DNA of 64,000 bases from Rhizobiaceae bacterium (GTDB taxonomy: Bacteria > Pseudomonadota > Alphaproteobacteria > Rhizobiales > Rhizobiaceae), in the NCBI GenBank assembly GCA_014238155.1, contig JABABQ010000062.1, forward strand, positions 186,001-250,000, written 5' to 3'. Numbering within the stretch: the stretch's first letter is position 1; the number at the start of each line of letters is the position of its first letter. Shown one piece after another: positions 17,734 through 27,756 of this stretch. A program made the position numbers and the translations under genes. Under the pieces are notes generated by a model that was given only the letters and a program-made list of their open reading frames with translations, had not been told where the DNA came from and did not search any database.

Positions 17734-18498
17734 ATGATGATGCATTCCAACAAACATCCGATGACGGCGAACGACCAGGCTTTGGCTGGCCGACGCGTCG
17801 GCTATCACGGGACCGGGAATGTCATCGGTCGCCTTGTTGTTGGCGGATTGCTGCCGCTTGCCATTCTGGCAGGTTGCGCCTCCCATTCGGAAAACAACTT
17901 CACGGTTGGTTCGGTTCAAAGCACTTACAAGACAAAGCATCCCATCGTCATCGACGAAAAGGAAATGTCGCTGGAAGTGCCGATTGCGGCTTCGGCCCAT
18001 GAACTGACCTATCCGGCGCAGAGCTCAATCGAGGCCTTTGCCAATCGCTACAAAACAGGGGCAAACGGGGTGCTGACCATCATGATCCCAGCTGGTTCCG
18101 CCAATGAAACGGCAGCGCGTCGTCTGTTGCCGAAAATTGTCACGTCGTTGAACCATTTGGGTATCCAACGCCGATACATTCGCTCGACCACATATTATGC
18201 CAGCAATTACGGTTCGACGTCGCCTGTCAGGCTGACGTTTACCGCACTGGCTGCCAGCGTTGAAGAATGTGGCAAATGGCCGGAGGATCTGGCCGGTGCG
18301 AACAGCCAGAATCAGAATTATCATAATTTCGGGTGTGCCAGCCAAAACAACCTGGCAGCGCAAATTGCCAACCCGGCTGACCTTTTGGGACCTCGGGCGA
18401 TGACGCCAATTGATGCCGAACGTCGCAACGCGGCGATCGAAACCTACCGCAATGGTGAGGTTGGGTCCGGCAATACAATTGGCTCGGTATTCGAGTAA
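17734..18498 (+). CDS. cpaD: Flp pilus lipoprotein CpaD
   Basis: 254-residue outer-membrane lipoprotein that supports the secretin. It has a long N-region, then a lipobox 'AILAGC' with Cys at residue 48. The CpaD domain includes 'IMIPAGSANETAARRLLPKI', 'VRLTFTALAASVEECGKWPE' and the conserved C-terminal 'NFGCASQNNLAAQIANPADL'. Two closely spaced Cys in the mature part are typical of the family. The gene starts 13 bases after cpaC with TAGGA upstream. Confidence 0.94.
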   Translation: MMMHSNKHPMTANDQALAGRRVGYHGTGNVIGRLVVGGLLPLAILAGCASHSENNFTVGSVQSTYKTKHPIVIDEKEMSLEVPIAASAHELTYPAQSSIEAFANRYKTGANGVLTIMIPAGSANETAARRLLPKIVTSLNHLGIQRRYIRSTTYYASNYGSTSPVRLTFTALAASVEECGKWPEDLAGANSQNQNYHNFGCASQNNLAAQIANPADLLGPRAMTPIDAERRNAAIETYRNGEVGSGNTIGSVFE

Positions 18499-18549
18499 CG
18501 CCATGAAGATTGTTTGGGCAGATAAAGACTTGGTTCAGGGAATATAAAG

Positions 18550-20091
18550 ATGTCAGATCATGCACATGATCCAAATACACCGCATGCTGGGTTAGCGGCA
18601 AATCCACAGGTCGCACAGACGGCGGCGCCGGGCACGGATCCGCAACAGATGCCGCCTCAAGCAAATGATCCGGGGCAGGTTGATCCGGCCAACCCCGCTG
18701 CGCCTCCGCTGGCACCGGAAACATTGACGGACCCGCTCGATACTCCGATGAACCCCGATAACGCATATGCCACGGCGGCGATGTCAGACAGTTCGCTTTA
18801 TGCCGCAGCCACGGGCCAGGAAGACTGGGCAGGAGATGTTGGTGCTGAACCGGTGCACGAAGAGCTGGCTAACATTCGTCCGGTGCCCCGTGTGGCGATT
18901 CAGGCGTTTTGCGAAACCGAAATGGTTGCCAATACAATCGACCAGGCGTCGCGTGACCGCCGTATGAGCAAGGCTCATCTGAAAGTCCAGATGGGTGGCG
19001 TACGGGCGGCGGTGGAATTCTATCAGTCCGCAACCACTCCCAACCTGATTTTCGTCGAGTCCCGCCTTGTCGGTCAGGAACTAATGGCAGAGTTGGAATA
19101 TCTGGCAGAAGTTTGTGATGAAGGTACCAATGTGGTGGTGGTTGGTCACAAGAATGATGTCCAGCTGTACCGCGAACTAATTTCAAGGGGCGTCGCAGAA
19201 TATCTCTATGCACCGGTTTCCATGACCGAAGTGATGGAGGTCGTCACAACTCTTTTTGTCAATCCGGAAGCCAGTCCGCTGGGCAATACGCTGGCCTTTA
19301 TAGGGGCCAAGGGCGGAGTTGGTTCTTCAACCATCGCTCACAACGTTGCCTGGGCGATCTCGAGTAATTTCAAGAGCGATGTCATTTTGACGGATTTGGA
19401 TCTGGCATTTGGAACGGCGAATATTGACTTCGATCAGGATCCTGCTCAGGGCGTCGCAGAGGCCGTTTTTTCCTCTGATCGTATCGATGAAACATTTCTC
19501 GATCGCCTGTTGTCCAAGTGTTCAGACCATCTGAGTCTTCTGGCAGCACCATCGACGCTGGACCGTGAATATGATTTTGATGCCAATGACTTTGAACAAT
19601 TGCTGGAAGTTGCCCAGCGGGGCACGCCAAATGTTGTCATCGATTTGCCGCATACCTGGACTGGATGGGTCAAACAGGTGCTGGCAACTGCAGATAAGGT
19701 AATTATCACCGCGACGCCGGACCTTGCTTGTTTGCGCAACACCAAAAACCTGATCGATACCCTGTCGGAGCTGCGTCCCAACGACGACAAACCTCTATTG
19801 GTGCTGAATCAGTGCAATGTACCCAAGCGCCCGGAGATTTCGGTTGAAGATTTCACCCAACCGCTTGGTATTTCACCAACGATTACGCTGCCTTTTGAAC
19901 CCGCACTGTTCGGCTTGGCCGCCAATAATGGCCAGATGATTTCTGAAACCGATGCCAAGAGCGAAATATCGGTGGCCCTTGATCAACTGGCTCAGGTGGT
20001 GACCGGCAGACGGGAAATTGAACCGGTCGTAAAGAAGTCAATGGGCTCCTTGTTGTCGCGGTTTTCGCTCAAGAAAAAATCAAAAAAGTAA
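18550..20091 (+). CDS. cpaE: Pilus assembly ATPase-like protein CpaE
   Basis: 513-residue MinD/ParA-related protein that localizes the Tad machinery. It begins with a 110-residue Pro/Ala/Asp-rich, probably disordered segment. A receiver-like domain follows (about residues 115-235), then the ATPase with deviant Walker A 'GAKGGVGSST' near residue 252 and 'VILTDLDLAFGTANIDFD'. The lysine-rich C-terminus ends 'SLKKKSKK'. In Caulobacter CpaE places the pilus at a pole. It sits between cpaD and cpaF in the standard order. Confidence 0.94.
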   Translation: MSDHAHDPNTPHAGLAANPQVAQTAAPGTDPQQMPPQANDPGQVDPANPAAPPLAPETLTDPLDTPMNPDNAYATAAMSDSSLYAAATGQEDWAGDVGAEPVHEELANIRPVPRVAIQAFCETEMVANTIDQASRDRRMSKAHLKVQMGGVRAAVEFYQSATTPNLIFVESRLVGQELMAELEYLAEVCDEGTNVVVVGHKNDVQLYRELISRGVAEYLYAPVSMTEVMEVVTTLFVNPEASPLGNTLAFIGAKGGVGSSTIAHNVAWAISSNFKSDVILTDLDLAFGTANIDFDQDPAQGVAEAVFSSDRIDETFLDRLLSKCSDHLSLLAAPSTLDREYDFDANDFEQLLEVAQRGTPNVVIDLPHTWTGWVKQVLATADKVIITATPDLACLRNTKNLIDTLSELRPNDDKPLLVLNQCNVPKRPEISVEDFTQPLGISPTITLPFEPALFGLAANNGQMISETDAKSEISVALDQLAQVVTGRREIEPVVKKSMGSLLSRFSLKKKSKK

Positions 20092-20130
20092 GACGGGTCA
20101 GCAGGCCGGTAACACTGGAGTAGTTAGCAG

Positions 20131-21768
20131 ATGTTTGGAAAACGGGGTGGATCATCAGGGGGAGCCGGAGATAAAGGAAACTTCTCCAAACCCCTGAACA
20201 TGCCGCCAGAGGCAAATCACGCTGCACCACCAGCCCAGCCGCAGGCTGCACCTGCCGCTAACCCGGCCGGAGCGCAGTCGCAGCCATCGCCGCAATCCGC
20301 TGCGCCACCGTCATCGCAATCGGCGCAACCGGCGCAACCGTTAGGCGCAGAGACCATGCCAGCCGTTGCAGCACCGACGGCTTCAGGAGTGCCGACCACG
20401 CCAAAGAAGCTGAAGGCCAAAGCTCCGCCGATCGATTTTGATGCCCAGTCGGTGGCACCGGAAGTTCGACCAAAATCAGAAGAATATTATGATGTGAAAA
20501 CACAGGTATTCTCCGCCCTGATCGATACGATCGATCTGTCGCAATTGTCGAAGCTGGACAATGAAGGTGCCCGAGAAGAGATTCGAGACATCGTCAATGA
20601 TATCATCGCCATCAAGTCGATTGTCATGTCGATTTCCGAGCAGGAAGAATTGCTCGCCGATATATGTAACGATGTGCTTGGATTTGGCCCATTGGAGCCG
20701 CTTCTGGAGCGCGATGATATTGCTGATATCATGGTCAATGGCGCCAAGCAGACCTTCATCGAGGTTGACGGCAAAACTGAAACGACAAATGTGCGGTTTC
20801 GTGACAACGACCAGTTGATGAGCATTTGCCAACGTATCGTGAGTCAGGTTGGTCGTCGCGTGGATGAATCTTCACCGATCTGTGACGCTCGCCTGATTGA
20901 CGGCTCGCGCGTTAACGTTATTGCACCACCGCTGGCTCTGGATGGTCCAACTCTGACCATTCGTAAGTTTAAGAAGGACAAGTTGACCCTCGACCAGCTG
21001 GTCAATTTTGGAGCCATTTCACCTTCAGGTGCGGAGATTTTGAAGATCATCGGTCGTGTGCGCTGCAATCTGGTCATATCCGGCGGTACGGGCTCGGGTA
21101 AAACCACACTGCTCAATTGCATGACCAATTATATCGATGAAGATGAGCGTGTTATCACCTGCGAAGACTCTGCCGAACTGCAGTTGCAGCAGCCGCATGT
21201 TGTGCGACTTGAAACCCGCCCGCCCAATCTGGAGGGCGAAGGCACTATCACCATGACGGACCTGGTCAAGAACTGTCTGCGTATGCGCCCGGAACGGATC
21301 ATCGTGGGTGAGGTTCGTGGCTCGGAAGTGTTCGATCTGTTGCAAGCAATGAATACCGGCCATGACGGATCAATGGGAACGATCCATGCCAACTCACCGC
21401 GTGAATGTTTGTCACGTATGGAATCGATGATTGCCATGGGCGGTTTTTCGCTGCCGGCCAAAACGGTGCGCGAGATCATCGTTGGGTCAGTGGACATTGT
21501 TATTCAGGCCAAGCGCCTGCGCGATGGCTCGCGCCGCATTACCCACATTACCGAAGTGTTGGGCATGGAAGGCGATGTAATCATTACGCAAGATATCTTC
21601 CTCTACAATATCACTGGTGAGGATGAAAACGGCAAGCTGATAGGCAAGCATAAATCCACCGGAATTGGTAATCCCAAAATGATGGAGCGAGCGCGCTACT
21701 ATAACGAAGAAGAGCGGCTGTCGCGGGCGTTGGATGAGTCAGAAGATCGGGGCAGTGATCCGTTTTAA
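20131..21768 (+). CDS. cpaF: Pilus assembly secretion ATPase CpaF (TadA)
   Basis: 545-residue GspE/VirB11-family hexameric ATPase that powers Flp pilus assembly and possibly retraction. After a Pro/Ala/Gln-rich N-terminal 90 residues comes the conserved core: Walker A '[14 protein letters not shown]' near residue 318, Asp box '[11 protein letters not shown]', Walker B region '[20 protein letters not shown]' and His box '[13 protein letters not shown]'. The N-terminal segment is coded by imperfect repeats (CGGCGCAAC-like). tadB follows 29 bases downstream. Confidence 0.96.
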   Translation: MFGKRGGSSGGAGDKGNFSKPLNMPPEANHAAPPAQPQAAPAANPAGAQSQPSPQSAAPPSSQSAQPAQPLGAETMPAVAAPTASGVPTTPKKLKAKAPPIDFDAQSVAPEVRPKSEEYYDVKTQVFSALIDTIDLSQLSKLDNEGAREEIRDIVNDIIAIKSIVMSISEQEELLADICNDVLGFGPLEPLLERDDIADIMVNGAKQTFIEVDGKTETTNVRFRDNDQLMSICQRIVSQVGRRVDESSPICDARLIDGSRVNVIAPPLALDGPTLTIRKFKKDKLTLDQLVNFGAISPSGAEILKIIGRVRCNLVISGGTGSGKTTLLNCMTNYIDEDERVITCEDSAELQLQQPHVVRLETRPPNLEGEGTITMTDLVKNCLRMRPERIIVGEVRGSEVFDLLQAMNTGHDGSMGTIHANSPRECLSRMESMIAMGGFSLPAKTVREIIVGSVDIVIQAKRLRDGSRRITHITEVLGMEGDVIITQDIFLYNITGEDENGKLIGKHKSTGIGNPKMMERARYYNEEERLSRALDESEDRGSDPF

Positions 21769-21797
21769 GCGGAACATACCGGGTAAGGCGTAGAGCA

Positions 21798-22784
21798 ATG
21801 ATGTTATTGGCGATGATAGGTTTGGCGGTTTTAACCGTGGGAACCCTTGGCTATGCGCTGATGTATGATTCCATCACCGACAGCAAAAAGTCGAATGAGC
21901 GCATCAAAAATCTACAAAAAGACCAGGGTGTCAAGGTCAAAGTCCAGACCAAAAAAGTTGATGACAAACAGCGGCGAAAAGCTCGGGAGAGCGCGCTAAA
22001 AAATGTCGAGGAACAACGTACTGCCGGCAAGAAGGCCGACAAACCGTCATTGCCCATGAGAATTTCGCAGGCTGGCATGACCCTCAGCGTCCGCAATTTC
22101 TATATTATCTCCGCCGTTCTGGCGGTTGTTTCATTCTTTGTCAGCCTGGTCGGTGGTGCGCCGTTACATATTGCAGGCGGTATTTCTTTTGTCGCCGGGG
22201 TCGGTCTGTTGAGGTTCTTCATCTCCTACAAACGAGCGCGGCGCTTCAAGGCTTTCACCTCCATTTTTCCAAACGCAATTGACGTCATTGTTCGGGGTAT
22301 CCGTTCGGGCCTGCCTCTCAATGATTGCTTGCGTATCATTGCCAATGATGCCGACGAACCGGTGCGCGGGGAGTTTCGCAAGATGATCGAAGCCACCCAG
22401 ATGGGTATCTCGGTTCCTGAGGCCTGCGATCGACTTTATGAAAGTGTGCCGACACCTGAGACCAACTTCTTTGCGATTGTGATTGCCATTCAATCTTCCG
22501 CTGGTGGTAACTTGTCAGAAGCCTTGTCCGGTCTTTCCAAAGTGCTGCGTGAACGGCGCAAAATGGCTGACAAGATCAAGGCGTTCTCCACGGAAGCCAA
22601 AACCTCAGCAGCCATCATTGGTGCGCTGCCATTCGTGGTGGCGCTTGCTGTTTATTTTACCACTCCGGGATATCTCGATGCGTTATGGGAAACCCAGCGC
22701 GGTAAAAACGTCTTGCTGTTCATTGCCGGTTCGATGGGGCTTGGCATCGCGATTATGAAAAAGATGATCAACTTCAAATTCTAG
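21798..22784 (+). CDS. tadB: Tad pilus inner-membrane platform protein TadB
   Basis: 328-residue type II secretion F-domain protein. An N-terminal helix is followed by a basic, coiled-coil-like stretch ('NERIKNLQKDQGVKVKVQTK'), two central helices, the T2SSF domain with 'FPNAIDVIVRGIRSGLPLND' and 'ESVPTPETNFFAIVIAIQSS', and two C-terminal helices. With TadC it forms the platform on which CpaF acts. The ATG at 21798 is used; an internal ATG follows at 21801. The order cpaF-tadB-tadC is the canonical one. Confidence 0.94.
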   Translation: MMLLAMIGLAVLTVGTLGYALMYDSITDSKKSNERIKNLQKDQGVKVKVQTKKVDDKQRRKARESALKNVEEQRTAGKKADKPSLPMRISQAGMTLSVRNFYIISAVLAVVSFFVSLVGGAPLHIAGGISFVAGVGLLRFFISYKRARRFKAFTSIFPNAIDVIVRGIRSGLPLNDCLRIIANDADEPVRGEFRKMIEATQMGISVPEACDRLYESVPTPETNFFAIVIAIQSSAGGNLSEALSGLSKVLRERRKMADKIKAFSTEAKTSAAIIGALPFVVALAVYFTTPGYLDALWETQRGKNVLLFIAGSMGLGIAIMKKMINFKF

Positions 22785-22826
22785 GGCCTCCACCTCTCCT
22801 GATTGGGAAAAAAGTGACAAAGTGTA

Positions 22827-23816
22827 ATGTTTGAACAACTCACAGAACCGCAAAACTTACTCGCACTGTTGACCGCGGTGGGTGTATTTGCGTCGATTCT
22901 CGTGGTCGTCATGCCGATGCTGAAGACCGATAATCTGGGCAGTCGTATGAAGTCGGTGGCTCTGGAACGCGAAAAGCTGCGGGCCCGTGAAAGGGCGCGT
23001 ATGGCGAGTACGATCAAGGACGGCAGAAGGACAAGCGCCAAAAAGCGTGAACCCGGTGCGCTTATCAAACTCATTGTGGACAAGCTAAATCTGCGCAAAG
23101 CTCTGGCCGATGAAAAAACCGAACTGGAGTTGATTCAGGCAGGATTTCGCGGGCAGTCGCCACTGTTTGTATTTTTGGGCCTGCGGTTTGGCCTGCCATT
23201 TGTTTTTGGAGCCGCAGCCGTCGTCTATTTCTATTTCATCAAGACCCGTGTTGAAGGCGACGATTCGACCATCAAGCTATATTGTCTTGGTGCCGCATTT
23301 GCCGGATTTTATTCACCATTGCTGGTGGTGCGTCAGATCATGAAAAAACGCCAGCTCAGCATTACCCAAGCCTGGCCTGACGCCCTGGACTTGAGCTTGA
23401 TCTGTGTTGAATCCGGCATGAGCATCGAAGCAGCTTTCCGCAAAGTGGCGGCTGAAATTGGCCCACAATCTGTGGCTTTAGCTGAAGAACTGATGATCAC
23501 AACTGCCGAGCTTTCCTTCCTGCAGGAGCGACGCGTGGCTTATGAAAATTTGACCAAGCGAACCGGATTGGAATCGGTCAAAAACGTTGTTCTGTCGCTC
23601 ATTCAGTCAGAGAAATACGGTACTCCGCTTTCTACAGCGCTGCGGGTACTCAGCCAGGAAAATCGCGACATTCGTATGAATTTGGCAGAAAAGAAGGCGG
23701 CATCTTTGCCTCCAAAATTGACCGTACCCATGATGATTTGCTTTCTGCCGGCGTTATTTTGTGTCATCCTTGGGCCTGCATTGATCCGCACATATGCAAC
23801 ATTTGCCGCGCAGTAA
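22827..23816 (+). CDS. tadC: Tad pilus inner-membrane platform protein TadC
   Basis: 329-residue T2SSF-domain membrane protein, partner of TadB. The N-terminal helix ('LLALLTAVGVFASILVVVMP') is followed by a highly basic cytoplasmic stretch, two helices, the domain with 'WPDALDLSLICVESGMSIEA' and 'LVLSLIQSEKYGTPLSTALR'-type blocks, and a final helix pair. Last assembly gene of the operon here, because tadD lies elsewhere (11016). A nitronate monooxygenase gene follows after 39 bases on the same strand with no visible terminator. Confidence 0.94.
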   Translation: MFEQLTEPQNLLALLTAVGVFASILVVVMPMLKTDNLGSRMKSVALEREKLRARERARMASTIKDGRRTSAKKREPGALIKLIVDKLNLRKALADEKTELELIQAGFRGQSPLFVFLGLRFGLPFVFGAAAVVYFYFIKTRVEGDDSTIKLYCLGAAFAGFYSPLLVVRQIMKKRQLSITQAWPDALDLSLICVESGMSIEAAFRKVAAEIGPQSVALAEELMITTAELSFLQERRVAYENLTKRTGLESVKNVVLSLIQSEKYGTPLSTALRVLSQENRDIRMNLAEKKAASLPPKLTVPMMICFLPALFCVILGPALIRTYATFAAQ

Positions 23817-23855
23817 TATCGCGCATATTCGCAATTGTCACGGCAGGTTTGAACG

Positions 23856-24830
23856 ATGATCAAGACCAAACTGACCCGGTTGCTCGATATTCGACATCCG
23901 ATAATTTCTGCCCCGATGGCGTCAGCCGCTGGTGGCGCGCTGGCGGCGGCTGTCAGTTCAGCGGGTGGTCTGGGTCTGATCGGCGGTGCCTATCCAGACC
24001 AGCAATGGATTGATCAGGAATTTTCCGCAGCGGCAAATATCCCGGTGGGATGCGGCTTCATCACCTGGAATCTGACCAGGGCGATGAACGACAATGCACA
24101 TATTTTGACCTCCGTTTTGGATCGTAAGCCCAAGGCGATATTTCTTTCATTTGGCGATCCGTCGCCCTATGCGCGGCAGATATTGCAGTCGGGTGCGCGG
24201 TTTATCTGTCAGGTGCAAACCTTGCACCATGCCAAGCAGGCAATTGATTGCGGTGCCGAAATCATTGTTGCTCAAGGCGCTGAAGCGGGTGGCCATGGTC
24301 GCAATCGCGCAACGATGACGCTGGTTCCGGAAGTGGCTGACCACATTGCCTCCCATGCACCTGACATTGTGTTGTGTGCGGCGGGTGGAATTGCCGATGG
24401 CCGTGGTCTGGCCGCCTCATTGATGCTTGGGGCTGAGGGCGTGGTGATTGGTTCGCGTCTATGGGCCAGCCAGGAAGCATTGGTACATCCCACAATGCAC
24501 GCAGCGGCGCTTGCGGCGACAGGCGATCAAACGATACGATCAACCGTCATGGATGTAGCACGAAATCTGGATTGGCCAGCCGGTTATACCGCGCGGGTGC
24601 TGCAAAATGCGTTTACCGACAAATGGCATGACAATCTGGAAGGCTTGCTTGCGGACGCGGAAAGCCAATCTGCGGCCTGGACGGAAGCATGGCAGGCCGG
24701 CGATGTGACGACCGCAAACACCTTTGTCGGCGAGGCCACCGGCCTAATTCATGACATAGCACCGGCTGGTGAGATCATCGAGGCCATCGTCGCATCCGCC
24801 GAAAAACGACTGGCGACTTATTGCCCATGA
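23856..24830 (+). CDS. Nitronate monooxygenase family flavoprotein
   Basis: 324-residue FMN-dependent TIM-barrel enzyme of the NMO/2-nitropropane dioxygenase family, oxidizing alkyl nitronates such as propionate 3-nitronate. It shows the N-terminal 'HPIISAPMASAAGGALAAAV', the phosphate-binding 'QGAEAGGHGRNR' and 'AAGGIADGRGLAASLMLGAE'. The His in 'GGHGR' corresponds to the proposed catalytic position. It follows tadC closely and may be read through from the pilus operon, although a functional link is not expected. A divergent paralogue lies at 41960-42913. Confidence 0.9.
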   Translation: MIKTKLTRLLDIRHPIISAPMASAAGGALAAAVSSAGGLGLIGGAYPDQQWIDQEFSAAANIPVGCGFITWNLTRAMNDNAHILTSVLDRKPKAIFLSFGDPSPYARQILQSGARFICQVQTLHHAKQAIDCGAEIIVAQGAEAGGHGRNRATMTLVPEVADHIASHAPDIVLCAAGGIADGRGLAASLMLGAEGVVIGSRLWASQEALVHPTMHAAALAATGDQTIRSTVMDVARNLDWPAGYTARVLQNAFTDKWHDNLEGLLADAESQSAAWTEAWQAGDVTTANTFVGEATGLIHDIAPAGEIIEAIVASAEKRLATYCP

Positions 24831-24911
24831 GTTTGACGGTTCTGACTAGCCTTGGCGAGCATTGGCTTTGATCCACGATGCATCAAAAATTTACTCTCCA
24901 TCCGGTTGGCG

Positions 24912-25538
24912 TCAGGTCAATCCAAGCAGTGAATCCAGTCCTTCCGTTGTAATGACCGAAACTGCTGCCGTGACAGCGAAGAATAACACCGCTTTGCTCA
25001 TGGTCAGCCCCAGTGAAATGCGGATCAGGCGCAGCCCGACAAAGATTAATACGCCAATCCAAAATATGCTGATCAGATTGAGCAAGCTGTTATCTGTGCC
25101 GGAACCATCAACACTTCTGAATGAAAAGGCCAGAAAAATTAATGGCAAAAATGCAATCGACACAATTGGTGCTGCCCAGTTGTGCACCGCAATGGCAGCC
25201 GGAAAATTATGCTGTTCCTGAGGTGTTCTGCAAAGCAGATACAAAGCAATCAGGGAAGCGGCATATCCAATCAGCGCAATCACAAGATGGCCGAAGACGA
25301 AGTAGAATTTGCTTATCTGCTGCGATGCCTGAATGGTCTGTCCATTATGCAAAATTGACAGGGTGGATGTATCGACCAGGCCGGCGATTGCCAGTCCGGC
25401 AAATGACCAGCCAATACCTTCGGTCGACAGATCAATACGTGAGATGCCGCTGCTACGACCCAGCATCACATCGATGACACCGGCCAGATTCTCAATCAGA
25501 CTAGAATTTGCGGGTGGTGCCGGCGGTCCAGCTGGCAT
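24912..25538 (-). CDS. Hypothetical multi-spanning membrane protein downstream of dapE
   Basis: 208 residues with about five predicted membrane helices: 'GIGWSFAGLAIAGLVDTSTL', 'FVFGHLVIALIGYAASLIAL', 'NWAAPIVSIAFLPLIFLAFS', 'LISIFWIGVLIFVGLRLIRI' and 'AVLFFAVTAAVSVITTEGLD'. I do not recognise the family with confidence; Yip1-like or small transporter-like proteins are possible. It starts 2 bases after the dapE stop on the same strand, so it is almost certainly co-transcribed. The N-terminus is Pro-rich and cytoplasmic or periplasmic. Its function is unknown. Confidence 0.75.
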   Translation of the reverse strand: MPAGPPAPPANSSLIENLAGVIDVMLGRSSGISRIDLSTEGIGWSFAGLAIAGLVDTSTLSILHNGQTIQASQQISKFYFVFGHLVIALIGYAASLIALYLLCRTPQEQHNFPAAIAVHNWAAPIVSIAFLPLIFLAFSFRSVDGSGTDNSLLNLISIFWIGVLIFVGLRLIRISLGLTMSKAVLFFAVTAAVSVITTEGLDSLLGLT

Positions 25539-25540
25539 GT

Positions 25541-26764
25541 TTACACCGTCTCCTGTTCGAAATACCGTTGAATGAACTGAGCATAGATATCGGTTAACGT
25601 GTCGAGATCTTTCAGTGCCGCCCGTTCATCAACCTGGTGCATGGTCTGACCGACAAGGCCAAACTCCACAACCGGGCACACATCCTTGATAAACCGCGCA
25701 TCCGACGTGCCACCGCCGGTAGACAATTCCGGGCTGGCGCCAACCACTTTGGAAACCGCAAATGACAGTGCTTCAATCAGCTTGTCATCACTGGTCAGGA
25801 AAACGTGGCTGGGCCGCTCGGTATAGATGATCGAATAGTCTACCGATGGTCGCGGGGTACCGTCGATATCACGACGCAATTCGGGATCATTTGCTGCCTC
25901 ATCCAGCCGTCGCTGCAATTCCTGTTTGATGCTGTCGGCAGTCCAGGTGTCGTTGAAGCGAATATTGAAGCGGGCCGATGCCTTGTTGGGGATCACATTG
26001 AAAGCCGGATTGCCAATATCGATGGACGTAACTTCCAGATTGGTCGGTTGAAAATCGTCAGTGCCGTCGTCGTAAGGCTCGGCCATTAAGGCGCGCGTCA
26101 GAGCGATTATGCTGCGTGTTGGGTTGTCCGCCAGATGTGGATAGGCGGCATGCCCCTGAACACCGGCCACATGCACGGTACCGGAAATCGAACCACGGCG
26201 GCCAATCTTGATGGCGTCGCCAATCGTGTTTGGATTGGTCGGCTCACCAACCACACAGGCATCAATCGTCTCTCCGTTTTCAACCAGCCATTCGAGGATG
26301 GCTTTGGTGCCATTTACCGCAGGGCCTTCTTCGTCACCGGTGATCAGAAAGGAAATCGATCCGGGAATAGTCGCCTTGTGGTCAATCAGCCTTTCTACGG
26401 CAGCCAGAAAACAAGCAATGCCCCCCTTCATGTCAACCGCGCCGCGTCCGACCATGAAACCGTCAACCACGGCCCCTTCAAATGGCTGGCTGGTCCAGTC
26501 GTTTTCATCTCCAACGGGCACGACATCGGTATGACCGGCAAAGCACAGATTGGGGGCTTGATCTCCCAAACGAGCGTATAGATTCTCGACATCAGGCGTA
26601 TTGGGGGCGGAAAAAGCCCTGCGTTTTATGATAAAGCCCAACGCTTCAAGTCGGGTTTGCAACACGTCCAGTGCGCCGCCTTCGAGTGGCGTGACGCTGG
26701 GGCAGCGAATGAGGTCTCTCAACAGCTCGGCGGCGGGTGACAGTTCGGAGATATCTTTGGTCAT
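25541..26764 (-). CDS. dapE: Succinyl-diaminopimelate desuccinylase
   Basis: 407-residue M20-family metallohydrolase that removes succinate from N-succinyl-LL-diaminopimelate in the lysine/meso-DAP pathway. Metal and catalytic motifs are clear: 'CFAGHTDVVPVGDE', 'GRGAVDMKGGIACFLAA', 'ITGDEEGPAVNGTK' (general base Glu) and 'GGGTSDARFI'. It is somewhat longer than E. coli DapE (375) because of an N-terminal extension and the C-terminus. It lies in a minus-strand run with dapD, so two succinylase-branch steps are encoded together. Confidence 0.96.
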   Translation of the reverse strand: MTKDISELSPAAELLRDLIRCPSVTPLEGGALDVLQTRLEALGFIIKRRAFSAPNTPDVENLYARLGDQAPNLCFAGHTDVVPVGDENDWTSQPFEGAVVDGFMVGRGAVDMKGGIACFLAAVERLIDHKATIPGSISFLITGDEEGPAVNGTKAILEWLVENGETIDACVVGEPTNPNTIGDAIKIGRRGSISGTVHVAGVQGHAAYPHLADNPTRSIIALTRALMAEPYDDGTDDFQPTNLEVTSIDIGNPAFNVIPNKASARFNIRFNDTWTADSIKQELQRRLDEAANDPELRRDIDGTPRPSVDYSIIYTERPSHVFLTSDDKLIEALSFAVSKVVGASPELSTGGGTSDARFIKDVCPVVEFGLVGQTMHQVDERAALKDLDTLTDIYAQFIQRYFEQETV

Positions 26765-26798
26765 GCAATGCGTTTAGCACGCAAGGACGTTTGGTCAA

Positions 26799-27656
26799 TC
26801 ATTCTTCAGGTGAGTAATAATTGTCGACACCGGGCAACAACATAACGGTCGGTCGTTTGGGCAGGTTGAGCAGCGAAAGTTTCAATTTATTTTCGCGCAA
26901 TCGAGCGATGGCAAATTCCTCACCGAGATAATTGAGGAAATTAGGCATCGCGTCATAACTGCGCACATGCATTGGCAGAATCACTGAAGAACGCAGGCGT
27001 TTGAGAATTTCACGGGCGCTGAGATGGCTCATAGTCAAACCGCCATCAACCGCAATCATCACCACGTCCAGTCGACCAATCTTGGCATAGTGGTCTTCGC
27101 TCAACTTGTGGTGCAGATGGCCCAGATGCCCAATGCACAGACCAGCCACTTCAAAAATAAAAATTGAGTTGCCGTCCGGCACACCGGACCAGCGCAAAAT
27201 GTCGGTTGTGACGTTGCGGATGAGAACATCACCGACCATCAGATGATGCCTGGCAATGTCGCCATTATCTCCCCAGCCTTTCAGCACGGTTTGAATCTTT
27301 GGATCGGGATTGCTGGTATAGTGGGAAGAATGGGCGTGGTTCATGGTCACCACGGTGGGAGTGACCGGATCGGCCAGCCAGCCGGCGAAATCTGTGGCGA
27401 TTTTAACTCCGGCGGGGCTTTCAAGGAGGTAGGTCGAATGGCCCTGGAAAGAGATGGTGACGTCATATTTCGTGGTAGCCACCGGGATTGAGAAGCTGGC
27501 GAAATGAACCGGTAGTTCCGGTGTGTGGATGTTGTTGGCTACGGCAAAGCAGGTGCTGGGTAGGGGTTTTACGGCATTTTGCGCATTGACACCTGGTGCC
27601 ACTGCAAACACCGCTGCGGCAGCAATTAGAGCAAATCCCCTGATTAATATTGACAT
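26799..27656 (-). CDS. Exported metallo-beta-lactamase-fold hydrolase
   Basis: 285 residues with a signal peptide ('FALIAAAAVFAVAPGVNAQN') and an MBL-fold domain. Motif 'TMNHAHSSHY' supplies the HxHxxH-like metal site, preceded by 'ITFQGHSTYLLES'-type strands seen in UPF0173/UlaG-like proteins; later ligands are in 'GHLGHLHHKL' and 'MIAVDGG'. The ATG at 27656 skips an unlikely 7-residue extension. It is periplasmic, which is unusual for the UlaG-like group. It lies between DUF805 and dapE genes. The substrate is unknown. Confidence 0.85.
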   Translation of the reverse strand: MSILIRGFALIAAAAVFAVAPGVNAQNAVKPLPSTCFAVANNIHTPELPVHFASFSIPVATTKYDVTISFQGHSTYLLESPAGVKIATDFAGWLADPVTPTVVTMNHAHSSHYTSNPDPKIQTVLKGWGDNGDIARHHLMVGDVLIRNVTTDILRWSGVPDGNSIFIFEVAGLCIGHLGHLHHKLSEDHYAKIGRLDVVMIAVDGGLTMSHLSAREILKRLRSSVILPMHVRSYDAMPNFLNYLGEEFAIARLRENKLKLSLLNLPKRPTVMLLPGVDNYYSPEE

Positions 27657-27756
27657 CGCCGAGCACCTTCCGTCCACAAACCAGTCGCGGGAAGGTTAAC
27701 TGCTGAAAGCACAAGTGCCAATGCGACAAAACTAATTGTGATCCAGCGACCTGACG

